Positions 7,027 to 20,670 of a stretch of DNA of 40,052 bases are shown piece after piece. The DNA lies in NCBI GenBank assembly GCA_902826515.1, contig CADEFD010000027.1:4008-44059 (forward strand). Direction: 5' to 3'. The position numbers and the translations under genes are program-made. The notes beneath the pieces were generated by a model. The model had not been told where the DNA came from and made no database searches. It saw nothing but the letters and a program-made list of their open reading frames with translations. This stretch comes from an uncultured Acidobacteriota bacterium (GTDB lineage: Bacteria > Acidobacteriota > Vicinamibacteria > Vicinamibacterales > UBA2999). Every line of letters starts with the position of its first letter. Within the stretch, counting starts at the first letter, position 1.

Positions 7027-7677
7027 ATGTCGCAGATTTTTTCGAAGAGCGCAAACGCCTGGTCGAAGGCCAGCATCTTCGCGGTGCTGGGACTTCTGGC
7101 GACGATCGGTGGCGCCGTTGGCGTGCTCCAGCGGTCGGACTTCGTCACTTCGGCCAATCAGTTCAAAGACCAGCCGGTGCAGTTCAGTCACCAGCACCAT
7201 GTGGGCGGGATCGGCATCGACTGCCGCTACTGCCACACGTCGGTGGAGGTGTCGTCCACGGCCGGCATTCCGCCGACCAAGACCTGCATCAACTGCCACT
7301 CGCAGATCTGGTCGACGAGCCCCTACCTCGAGCCGGTCCGTTCGAGCTTCCGCGACGACAAGCCGCTCAAGTGGCTGCGCGTGCACGACACGCCCGACTT
7401 CGTCTACTTCAACCACAGCATCCACGTGAAGAAGGGCATGGGCTGCGAGACCTGCCACGGGCGCGTCGACAAGATGCCGCTCATGAAGCAGCAGAACTCG
7501 CTCCAGATGGAGTGGTGCCTCAACTGCCACCGCAACCCCGAGCAGTTCGTGCGGCCGCGGTCGGAAGTCTTCACCATGGGCTACGTGCCCGCCGTGGACC
7601 AGCGCGAGCTCGGCCCGCAGCTGGTGGCCGAATACAAGATTCAGAGCCTGACCAACTGCTCGGTGTGCCACCGCTGA
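7027..7677 (+). CDS. actA: ACIII subunit ActA, pentaheme cytochrome c
   Basis: 216 residues. One N-terminal transmembrane anchor (about 15-35) is followed by five CxxCH heme sites at C66, C87, C140, C164 and C211, with extra His residues (SHQHH, NHSIH) suited to bis-His ligation. Length, heme count and the single anchor match ActA of alternative complex III, the periplasmic electron relay that receives electrons from the FeS subunit. I start at ATG 7027; the frame stays open upstream to 6973, but that extension is Arg-rich and lacks family character. It is the first gene of the operon; ActB follows after 98 bp that contain a 7-bp-stem hairpin. Confidence 0.93.
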   Translation: MSQIFSKSANAWSKASIFAVLGLLATIGGAVGVLQRSDFVTSANQFKDQPVQFSHQHHVGGIGIDCRYCHTSVEVSSTAGIPPTKTCINCHSQIWSTSPYLEPVRSSFRDDKPLKWLRVHDTPDFVYFNHSIHVKKGMGCETCHGRVDKMPLMKQQNSLQMEWCLNCHRNPEQFVRPRSEVFTMGYVPAVDQRELGPQLVAEYKIQSLTNCSVCHR

Positions 7678-7733
7678 GCCGTTCGCAACGACGCGACTGA
7701 CCGGGACGAACACACGCCGAAGTCTCGCCGAAG

Positions 7734-7753
7734 CGCGCGGGTAACACCGCGCG
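7734..7753 (+). other. Hairpin between actA and actB
   Basis: CGCGCGG (7734-7740) and CCGCGCG (7747-7753) form a perfect 7-bp GC stem around the loop GTAACA. No T-run follows, so it is not an intrinsic terminator. It lies 22 bases before the actB start and could slow RNA decay or tune the ActA to ActB ratio; that role is inferred. Confidence 0.4.
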
Positions 7754-7775
7754 AAGGCGGACGGTGATAAGAACG

Positions 7776-12335
<4,560 letters not shown>

Positions 12336-12350
12336 GCGGGATTTCCAGTC

Positions 12351-12899
12351 ATGCACGTCAGCAAAGACAAAACCGGGCTTTACGGGCTGATGGCCGAGTT
12401 CGACTCGGCGCAGAGCATCGTTGACGCCTCGATCAAGGCGGTGGACGCGGGCTACTCGAAGCTCGAGGCCTACACGCCGTTCCCGATCGAGGAACTCAAC
12501 GACATCATCCACAAGAAGCGGACCAACCTGCCGAAGCTGGTGCTCTTCATGGCCTTCTGCGGCATGATGACCGGCTTCACGCTGCAGTACTGGGCGTCGG
12601 TCATCGAGTACCCGATGAACATCGGCGGCCGGCCGCCGGCCACCTGGCCGGCGTTCATCATCCCGTCGTACGAACTGACGATTCTCTTCTCGGCGCTGAC
12701 GGCGGCCATCGGGATGATCGCCCTGAACGGCCTGCCGCAGCCCTACCACCCGGTGTTCAACGTGGACCGCTTCTCGCTGGCGTCGTCCGACAAGTTCTTC
12801 CTCGTCATCGAGGCCGAAGACGCGCACTTCGCCAAGGAACAGACGAGCTCGTTCCTGCAGGGCCTTGGCGCAAAGGGAGTCTACGACGTTGCGGAGTAA
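12351..12899 (+). CDS. actD: ACIII subunit ActD (DUF3341)
   Basis: 182 residues. The N-terminal soluble domain starts with GLMAEFDSAQSIVDA and ends near the typical TPFPIEEL. Two transmembrane helices follow (about 60-82 and 100-125), with a loop PMNIGGRPPATWPAFIIPSY between them, a hallmark of DUF3341/ActD. A short C-terminal soluble part (SSDKFFLVIEAED) follows. ActD is an accessory membrane subunit of ACIII without cofactors. The gene lies 15 bp after actC. Its last bases contain both the ribosome site and the start codon of actE. Confidence 0.92.
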   Translation: MHVSKDKTGLYGLMAEFDSAQSIVDASIKAVDAGYSKLEAYTPFPIEELNDIIHKKRTNLPKLVLFMAFCGMMTGFTLQYWASVIEYPMNIGGRPPATWPAFIIPSYELTILFSALTAAIGMIALNGLPQPYHPVFNVDRFSLASSDKFFLVIEAEDAHFAKEQTSSFLQGLGAKGVYDVAE

Positions 12900-13521
12900 T
12901 GGACGTCTCCTCACGTGTGCGCTCGTCGTGGCGTCGGCGGCCGTCATGGCCGGCTGCCGCCAGGACATGCACGACACCCCGCGTTACGAGGTGTTCGAGG
13001 CCAACAAGAACTATCCGGATGGCCGCGCCTCGCGGAACCTGCCGACGGGCACCGTCGCCCGCGGCCAGCTCCGCGACGACGATCACTTCTACACCGGCAA
13101 GGTGGATGGCTTCTTCGTGCGCGAGTTCCCGTTCGCGGTGAACGCCGCCGACATGCAGCGCGGCCAGGAACGCTACACCGCCTACTGCACGCCCTGCCAC
13201 GGCCAGACCGGTGACGGCCAGGGCATGGTGGTGCAGCGCGGTCTGCGTCAGGCGGCCACCTACCACCAGGACCGGCTGCGCTTCGCGGCGCCCGGCTACT
13301 TCTACGATGTGATCACCAACGGCTTCGGCGCGATGCAGGGATACGCCGAGCAGGTCCCGCCGCGCGACCGCTGGCTCATCGCCGCCTACGTGCGGGCGCT
13401 CCAGCTCAGTCAGAACGCGACCGTCGACGACGTCCCGGCCGCGGATCGCGGCCGCCTCGATGCGGCGCCCGCCGCGGCCGCGATGGCCGCCGCGGAACCG
13501 GCGAAGAAGGCGGAACACTAG
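12889..13521 (+). CDS. actE: ACIII subunit ActE, monoheme cytochrome c lipoprotein
   Basis: 210 residues from TTG 12889. The start choice rests on AAAGGGAG (12872-12879) nine bases upstream, and gives a standard lipoprotein signal with lipobox VMAGC (C23). A TTG at 12865 would lengthen the signal peptide unusually. The ATG at 12899 is in another frame. One heme site, C100-T-P-C103-H104, lies in a cytochrome c domain. FGAMQGYAEQVPPRDRW likely includes the distal Met ligand. The C-terminal tail is Ala/Lys-rich. ActE is a peripheral periplasmic electron outlet of ACIII. The gene overlaps actD by 11 bases. Confidence 0.9.
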   Translation: MRSNGRLLTCALVVASAAVMAGCRQDMHDTPRYEVFEANKNYPDGRASRNLPTGTVARGQLRDDDHFYTGKVDGFFVREFPFAVNAADMQRGQERYTAYCTPCHGQTGDGQGMVVQRGLRQAATYHQDRLRFAAPGYFYDVITNGFGAMQGYAEQVPPRDRWLIAAYVRALQLSQNATVDDVPAADRGRLDAAPAAAAMAAAEPAKKAEH

Positions 13522-13523
13522 AC

Positions 13524-14699
13524 ATGGCTTCGGAAACCTACACCCCGCCCGCGAGTCTCGCGGGCCTCCAGTCGAAGGGCATGATTGCCGCCGTCATCGG
13601 CGCCGTGCTCACCGGCGTCGGCTTCACGATGGCGGGCGCCGATCGCTTCTACGAAGCGTATCTGGTGGCCTGGGTCTACTGGACCGGCGTCGGCCTCGGC
13701 AGCCTGGCGCTGCTGATGGTGCATCACCTGAGCGGCGGCGCCTGGGGCGTCGTCATCCGGCGCATCCTCGAAGCGGCCACCCGCACGCTGCCGGTGATGG
13801 CCATCCTCGGCCTGCCGATCCTGGCCGGCATGGGGCACCTCTACCACTGGACGCACGAGACGACCGACCCGGTCATCCTCGACAAGGCGGCCTACCTGAA
13901 CGTGCCGTTCTTCATCGGCCGCTACGTCTTCTACTTCGCCGTGTGGTGCTTCATGGCGCTGCGCCTGAGCGCGTGGTCGGCCGAGCAGGACCGCACCGGC
14001 GACCCGGCGCTCGCGCAGAAGATGACGGCGCTCTCGGCCGGCGGGCTGCTGGTGTTCGGCCTCACCGTGACCTTCGCGGTGGTCGACTGGACGATGTCGG
14101 TCAACCCGCACTGGTTCTCGACCATGTGGGGGCTGCTCTACGTGGTGGGCTGGGGCCTCTCGGCGCTGGCTTTCGCGATCTTCATCCTGGCCCGCCTCTC
14201 GAAGGAAGGCCCGATGAACCACGTGGTGAACCCGTCGCACTTCCACGACCTCGGCAAGTTCCTCTTCGCCTTCATCATGCTGTGGGCGTACCTGTCGTTC
14301 TCGCAGTTCCTCATCATCTACTCGGCGAACACACAGGAAGAGATTCCGCACTACTTCGTGCGTTCGCAGCACGGCTGGCAGTGGATCGGCTGGACGCTCG
14401 TGATCTTCCACTTCATCCTGCCCTACGTGCTCCTGCTCGCCCGCGACATCAAGCGCGACTGGAGCCGCGTCAGCAAGATCGCGCTCTGGATCGTCGGCAT
14501 CCGCGTGGTCGACTACTACTGGCACGTGGCGCCGGAGTTCCACAACGAGGGCCTGTCGCTCGGCCTCATGGACGTCGCGCTGCCGGTCGCGCTCGGCGGC
14601 ATCTTCGTGATGCTGTTCGCGATGCAGCTCAAGGGCCGCCCGCTGCTCCCCCTGCAGGACGAGGGACTGGCGAAGGCGCTCACGCACCACACGCACTAG
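13524..14699 (+). CDS. actF: ACIII subunit ActF, second NrfD-like membrane subunit
   Basis: 391 residues, about ten hydrophobic helices. It has family features such as GVGFTMAGADRFYEAYLVAW near the first helix, MVHHLSGGAWG, and TFAVVDWTMSVNPHWFSTMWG in the middle. ActF resembles ActC in fold but has no proven quinol site; it is a structural and possibly proton-conducting partner. The gene starts two bases after actE. It is followed by the heptamer repeat at 14704. No equivalent is present in the second ACIII-like cluster. Confidence 0.92.
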   Translation: MASETYTPPASLAGLQSKGMIAAVIGAVLTGVGFTMAGADRFYEAYLVAWVYWTGVGLGSLALLMVHHLSGGAWGVVIRRILEAATRTLPVMAILGLPILAGMGHLYHWTHETTDPVILDKAAYLNVPFFIGRYVFYFAVWCFMALRLSAWSAEQDRTGDPALAQKMTALSAGGLLVFGLTVTFAVVDWTMSVNPHWFSTMWGLLYVVGWGLSALAFAIFILARLSKEGPMNHVVNPSHFHDLGKFLFAFIMLWAYLSFSQFLIIYSANTQEEIPHYFVRSQHGWQWIGWTLVIFHFILPYVLLLARDIKRDWSRVSKIALWIVGIRVVDYYWHVAPEFHNEGLSLGLMDVALPVALGGIFVMLFAMQLKGRPLLPLQDEGLAKALTHHTH

Positions 14700-14703
14700 G
14701 ACA

Positions 14704-14730
14704 GGGACTAGGGACCAGGGACCAGGGACT
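14704..14730 (+). repeat. G-rich heptamer repeat (quadruplex-capable)
   Basis: Four units at exact 7-bp steps start at 14704, 14711, 14718 and 14725: GGGACTA, GGGACCA, GGGACCA, GGGACTT. It lies between actF and the next gene in the operon, so the RNA would carry four GGG tracts with 4-nt loops. Related heptamers occur at 2897-2962 and 20620-20644. Confidence 0.7.
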
Positions 14731-14763
14731 TCGAACCACCCTCGACCTTCCCGGGACAACGAC

Positions 14764-15234
14764 ATGTCGAACGACGCAGATCTCGAATACGGACCGACGC
14801 CCCCGGGGGCGCAGTACGAGCACACGGATATCGATCCCGGTATCGGCTACCGGTTCGGGATCTGGCTCGCGGTGTCCATGGTGATTGGCGCCGCCATCGT
14901 CTACGGCACTTACACGTTCCTCGAACGCCGCGGGGACGCGGCCGATGCCGCCGCCCAGCGCTTCCCGCTCTCGAAGGGCATGTCGCAGGTGCCGCCGGCG
15001 CCGCGTCTGCAGACGCAGCCCTTCAAGGACGTCATGCAGCTCAAGGCGGAACAGCGCGCGACCCTCACGAGCTACGGCTGGCTCGACAAGGCGAACGGCG
15101 TCGTCCACATTCCGATCGACCGCGCCATGGCCCTCACGCTCGAGCGTGGCCTGCCGGCGCGGCAGGACGGCTCGGCGGCGCCGACGATGGTCGTGCAGGA
15201 CTCGTCGGCCGGCCGCACCTCGGCTCCCCGGTAA
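14764..15234 (+). CDS. Small single-span protein of the ACIII-oxidase operon
   Basis: 156 residues. One transmembrane helix (about 37-53) follows a hydrophilic cytoplasmic N-terminus with a DPGIGYRFG motif. After a Pro-rich stretch (QVPPAPRLQTQP) comes the segment LTSYGWLDKANGVVHIPIDR and MALTLERGLP. This YGW-DK...V-x-IPIDRAM signature recurs in small proteins encoded between ACIII and oxidase genes or next to SCO genes. No catalytic residues or cofactor motifs are evident. It may be an assembly or linker factor for the ACIII-oxidase assembly, which is inference from position and conservation. Confidence 0.8.
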   Translation: MSNDADLEYGPTPPGAQYEHTDIDPGIGYRFGIWLAVSMVIGAAIVYGTYTFLERRGDAADAAAQRFPLSKGMSQVPPAPRLQTQPFKDVMQLKAEQRATLTSYGWLDKANGVVHIPIDRAMALTLERGLPARQDGSAAPTMVVQDSSAGRTSAPR

Positions 15235-15243
15235 CACCCGACC

Positions 15244-16098
15244 ATGAACACCTTCACCCGATACGTCCTCGCGCCCGCGGCTCTTGCCGTGATGGCCGGC
15301 GTGTCGGTGCTCGCCCAGGCCGACGCGCCCGGCATCCGGCCCTCGGCCGGCCCGCCGTCGAACGCGATGCCGGCGGCGCTGCAGCAGGTGAAGTTCGACC
15401 AGAAGCTCGACGCGCAACTGCCCGCCGACGCCATGTTCAAGGACGACACCGGCAAGACGGTGCGTCTTGGCGACTACTTCGGCGAACGGCCGGTCGTGCT
15501 GGCGTTCGTGTACTACGAGTGCCCGATGCTCTGTAACCAGATCCTGAACGGTCTGGTGAGCGGCGTCGGCGTCCTCGACCAGACGGTCGGCACCGACTTC
15601 GACGTCGTCGCCATCAGCTTCGACGCGCGCGAAACGCCGACGCAGGCCGCCGCCAAGAAAGCCACCTACCTCGATCGCTACCAGCGTCCGGGCAGCGAGC
15701 GCGGCTGGCACTTCCTCACCGGCGACGAAGCGACGATCAAGCGCGTCACCGACACGGCCGGCTTCCAGTTCGCCTGGGACGCCGCTTCGCAGCAGTTCGC
15801 GCACGCGAGCGGCATCATCGTCACAACGCCCGAGGGGAAGCTGTCACGCTATCTCTTCGGGATCGAATATCCGCCGCGCGACCTGAAGTTCGCGCTGATG
15901 GAGTCGTCGGCGGGCAAGATCGGATCGGTGGTCGATCAGGTGTTGCTCTACTGCTATCACTACGAACCCGCCACGGGGTCCTACAGCCTCGTGGCCATGA
16001 ACGCCGTCAGGATGGGCGGCGTCGTCACCATGGTGGCGCTGCTCGGGTTCGTCGCGATTTCGCTCAGGCGCGATAACCGCGCCCAGGCTGGGCACTAG
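15244..16098 (+). CDS. SCO1/SenC-family copper chaperone
   Basis: 284 residues. It has an N-terminal signal or anchor (about 5-25), a thioredoxin-fold domain with the copper motif C93-P-M-L-C97 and the third ligand H187 (FAHASGI), and a second hydrophobic helix at the C-terminus (about 250-272). The C-terminal helix is a feature of SCO proteins in ACIII operons. It is expected to deliver copper to the CuA site of subunit II, encoded immediately downstream (6 bp gap). Start ATG 15244 is 9 bp after the previous gene. Confidence 0.92.
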   Translation: MNTFTRYVLAPAALAVMAGVSVLAQADAPGIRPSAGPPSNAMPAALQQVKFDQKLDAQLPADAMFKDDTGKTVRLGDYFGERPVVLAFVYYECPMLCNQILNGLVSGVGVLDQTVGTDFDVVAISFDARETPTQAAAKKATYLDRYQRPGSERGWHFLTGDEATIKRVTDTAGFQFAWDAASQQFAHASGIIVTTPEGKLSRYLFGIEYPPRDLKFALMESSAGKIGSVVDQVLLYCYHYEPATGSYSLVAMNAVRMGGVVTMVALLGFVAISLRRDNRAQAGH

Positions 16099-16104
16099 GT
16101 CCTT

Positions 16105-17118
16105 ATGGGTGGTATTCCGCTGTTTCCAGAGGCCGCATCGTCCTTCGCTTCGGAGGTCGACGCGCTCTATCTCTTCATCGTTGCCGTCTCGGCGTTTTTC
16201 ACGGTGGCCGTCTCGGCGGCTGTCGTGTTCTTCGCCTTCCGGTACCGCCGCAAACATCCCGAGGAGATCGGCGCGCACATCGAAGGGTCGCTGCCCCTCG
16301 AGCTGCTGTGGTCGGTCATCCCGACCATCATCGCCATGGTGATGTTCGCGTGGGGTGCGAAGCTCTTCTACGAGATGCGCCGCGCTCCTGCCGAGAGCAT
16401 GCAGATCTACGCGGTCGGCAAGCAGTGGATGTGGAAGTTCCAGCACACCGGCGGTCAGCGCGAAATCAACGAGCTGCACGTGCCGGTGGGCCGTCCGATC
16501 AAGGTGCTGGTCACCTCGGAAGACGTCCTCCACGACCTCTACTTCCCGTCGTTCCGCACCAAGATCGACGCCATCCCCGGCCGCTACCAGACCTTGTGGT
16601 TCGAAGCCACGAAGCCCGGCCGCTACCACATCTTCTGCGCGGAGTACTGCGGCACGAAGCACTCGGGGATGATCGGCACCGTCATCGTGATGGAGCCGCA
16701 GCAGTACCAGGACTGGCTGGCCGGCGGCGGCAGCGAAGGCACGATGGCCGAACGCGGCGCGAAGCTCTTCAACGACCTGGCCTGCAACACCTGCCATCTC
16801 GACAGCGGCCAGGGCCGCGGCCCGTCGCTCAAGGACATCATCGGCAAGCCCGTGGAACTGGCCGGCGGCCAGACCGCGGTCGTCGACGAAGCCTACCTGC
16901 GTGAGTCGATCCTCAACTCGCAGGCCAAGATCGTGAAGGGCTTCACGCCCCTGATGCCGACCTTCCAGGGTCTGGTCAGCGAAGAGGGCCTCGCGGCGCT
17001 CATCGAACACATCAAGTCGCTGTCGCCTCAGGCGGCCGCAAGCACGCCGGCGCCCGTGCCGGCCGCGGCCCCCTCAACCAGCACGCCAGCCGCGCCGGCG
17101 CAGGGCGCGCGAAGGTAA
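16105..17118 (+). CDS. coxB: Cytochrome c oxidase subunit II with fused cytochrome c (caa3 type)
   Basis: 337 residues. Two transmembrane helices (about 20-46 and 66-90) precede the cupredoxin domain with CuA ligands H143, C178, E180, C182, H186 and M189. A C-terminal cytochrome c domain has C227-N-T-C230-H231 and a likely Met ligand at M284 (PLMPTF). The final 35 residues are Ala/Pro-rich. The fusion identifies a caa3-type oxidase, with the attached heme accepting electrons from ACIII or a soluble cytochrome. There is no N-terminal signal peptide beyond the first helix. The stop is 3 bp before subunit I. Confidence 0.95.
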   Translation: MGGIPLFPEAASSFASEVDALYLFIVAVSAFFTVAVSAAVVFFAFRYRRKHPEEIGAHIEGSLPLELLWSVIPTIIAMVMFAWGAKLFYEMRRAPAESMQIYAVGKQWMWKFQHTGGQREINELHVPVGRPIKVLVTSEDVLHDLYFPSFRTKIDAIPGRYQTLWFEATKPGRYHIFCAEYCGTKHSGMIGTVIVMEPQQYQDWLAGGGSEGTMAERGAKLFNDLACNTCHLDSGQGRGPSLKDIIGKPVELAGGQTAVVDEAYLRESILNSQAKIVKGFTPLMPTFQGLVSEEGLAALIEHIKSLSPQAAASTPAPVPAAAPSTSTPAAPAQGARR

Positions 17119-17121
17119 GCC

Positions 17122-18736
<1,615 letters not shown>

Positions 18737-18744
<8 letters not shown>

Positions 18745-19510
18745 CGGCATCGCACACGCCGAAGGGGCCTCGTCAATGCACGGCCACGATCACGCGCATC
18801 ATCCCGCGCTGCAGCACCACTTCAGCACGATGTCCCAGCAGCGCGAAGCTGGGGTGCTCGGCATGTGGGTGTTCCTGCTCACCGAAGTGCTCTTCTTCGG
18901 CGGGCTGTTCATCACCTACACGCTGTACCGGATGTGGTACTACGAGGCGTTCGCCGCGGCGAGCAAGTCGATCGAGATCACGCCCGGCCTCATCAACACC
19001 GTCGTGCTCATCGGCAGCTCGCTGACGATGGCGCTGTCGGTGCGCGCCTCGCAGACCAATCAGCGCAAGGCCACGGTGAACTGGCTCATCGCCACCATCA
19101 TCCTCGGCTCGGTGTTCCTCGGCATCAAGGTCTACGAATACGCCGACAAGTTCGAGCACCACCACGTGCCCGGCCCGTCGTTCCAGTTCGCCTCGGAGCA
19201 CGGCGCCGAAGGCGCTGCGCACGAAGCGGCGCCGGCCGAGGGCGGCCACGAAGTGACCATGGGGCCCGACCAGCTCCAGCGCACGACGCAGATCTTCTTC
19301 AGTCTCTACTTCGTGATGACCGGCCTGCACGCGCTCCACATGATCGTGGGCATCGTCATCCTGTTCATCATCACGTGGATGGCCCACAAGGGGCGCTTCG
19401 ACAGCGAGTACCACGCCCCGGTCGAGATGACCGGGCTCTACTGGCACTTCGTCGACATCGTCTGGATCTTCCTGTTCCCGCTGCTGTACCTCGTCGAACG
19501 GCACAACTAG
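18737..19510 (+). CDS. coxC: Cytochrome c oxidase subunit III
   Basis: 257 residues. The start is TTG 18737, inside the end of coxA, because GGGAGG (18725-18730) sits six bases upstream; ATG 18776 is a weaker alternative. After a His-rich N-terminus there are about five transmembrane helices with [15 protein letters not shown], a loop insertion rich in Ala/Glu/His (about 150-180), and the conserved [20 protein letters not shown] end. The helix count is at the lower end for the family. Subunit III stabilises the oxidase and helps proton uptake. Confidence 0.93.
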
Positions 19511-19522
19511 GTAGAAGCGAAC

Positions 19523-19831
19523 ATGTCATCCGTTCACGTCTCTCCACTCAGCACGTATCTCACGATCTTCACCGCCCTGATGGTGCTGTCGGCCATCACG
19601 GTGGGTGCCGCGTTCGTCGATCTCGGCTCGCTCAATCCGGTCGTGGCGCTGGCGATCGCCGGCCTCAAGGCCACGCTCGTCATCCTCTACTTCATGCACG
19701 TGAAGTACAGCAGCCGCCTGACCAAGCTCACGGTCGTGCTCAGCATGTTCTTCGTCGCGATCCTGTTCGCGGAGACGCTCATGGACTACGCGACGCGCGG
19801 CTGGCTCAACTACGTCCCGATGGGGCAGTAG
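19523..19831 (+). CDS. coxD: Cytochrome c oxidase subunit IV
   Basis: 102 residues with three hydrophobic helices. The segment ATLVILYFMHVKYSSRL matches the prokaryotic cytochrome c oxidase subunit IV family, where the YFMH-x-K motif is conserved. It is a small stabilising subunit without cofactors. The gene is 12 bp after coxC and completes the oxidase set (II-I-III-IV). No terminator follows; the next gene begins 10 bp later. Confidence 0.9.
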   Translation: MSSVHVSPLSTYLTIFTALMVLSAITVGAAFVDLGSLNPVVALAIAGLKATLVILYFMHVKYSSRLTKLTVVLSMFFVAILFAETLMDYATRGWLNYVPMGQ

Positions 19832-19841
19832 CGGCGACGCG

Positions 19842-20597
19842 ATGACAGCACCAGCGGCGCCGGCGCGGCGCCGGCCCTTTCTCACCGCCCGGTGGGAAAG
19901 CCTGGTGCTCCTCAACTACCCCTGCCGGCGCGAGTGGCTCGAGCCGCTCGTGCCGTCCGGCACCGAACTCGACACCTGGCAGGGCGAGACGCTCGTCAGC
20001 CTCGTCGGCTTCCTGTTCACCGACACCCGGCTCCTGGGTGTGCCCGTCCCCTTCCATCGCACCTTCGAAGAAGTGAACCTGCGGTTCTACGTGCGCCGCC
20101 GCGGGCCTGACGGCGTTATGCGACGCGCCGTGGTGTTCGTCCGCGAGCTGGTGCCGCGCGTGGCGATTGCCTGGACCGCGCGTGCCATCTACAACGAGCC
20201 GTATCTCGCCGTGCCGATGTCGCACGCCATCGCACTCGACCCCGCCCACGGCGGACGCGCGCAATACGGCTGGCGCCACCGCCATGAGGTGTTCGCCCTC
20301 GAGGCGGCGGCGAACGGCCCGGCTGCCGCGCTTGAACCCGAGACCGAGGCGGCCTTCATCACCGAGCACTACTGGGGCTACACGCGCCAACGCGACGGCA
20401 GCACGCTCGAGTACGAAGTGGTGCATCCCCCGTGGCGCGTGTGGACCGCCGCGAGCCACAGCTTCCGCGGTGATGCCACCGCCCTCTACGGGCCTCACTT
20501 CGCGGACCTCCTGCGCACGTCGCCGCGTTCGGCCTTCGTCGCCGCGGGCTCAGCCGTCGAGGTGCACGTGGGGCAGACAATTCCACGTCGGCCATAA
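19842..20597 (+). CDS. DUF2071 family protein (YqjF-like)
   Basis: 251 residues without signal peptide or membrane segments. WESLVLLNYPCRREWLEPLVP at the start, then LVGFLFTDTRLLGVPVP, EEVNLRFYVRR and RRAVVFVRELVPR are typical of DUF2071, a soluble beta-rich family of unknown biochemical role. It lies only 10 bp after coxD, so it is probably the last gene transcribed with the oxidase operon. DUF2071 genes sit beside oxidase genes in other bacteria, but I know no proven functional link. Confidence 0.85.
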   Translation: MTAPAAPARRRPFLTARWESLVLLNYPCRREWLEPLVPSGTELDTWQGETLVSLVGFLFTDTRLLGVPVPFHRTFEEVNLRFYVRRRGPDGVMRRAVVFVRELVPRVAIAWTARAIYNEPYLAVPMSHAIALDPAHGGRAQYGWRHRHEVFALEAAANGPAAALEPETEAAFITEHYWGYTRQRDGSTLEYEVVHPPWRVWTAASHSFRGDATALYGPHFADLLRTSPRSAFVAAGSAVEVHVGQTIPRRP

Positions 20598-20619
20598 CGT
20601 CCGACACGATTGCGTCCGG

Positions 20620-20644
20620 CCCGGAGCCCCGAGCCCCGGGCCCC
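20620..20644 (-). repeat. G-rich heptamer repeat (minus-strand G-tracts)
   Basis: C-runs start at 20620, 20627, 20634 and 20641 (CCCGGAG, CCCCGAG, CCCCGGG, CCCC), an exact 7-bp period. The minus strand therefore has four G-tracts of three or four. It lies in the 73-bp gap before the acylase gene. Its unit sequence differs from the GGGAxxx loci at 2897 and 14704, so shared origin is uncertain. Confidence 0.5.
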
Positions 20645-20670
20645 GTCGGGATGTGCCACAATCCCGAACC

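Noticed and set aside
7734..7753. Intrinsic terminator after actA
   Set aside because: No T-run follows the stem, and actB must be expressed with actA.
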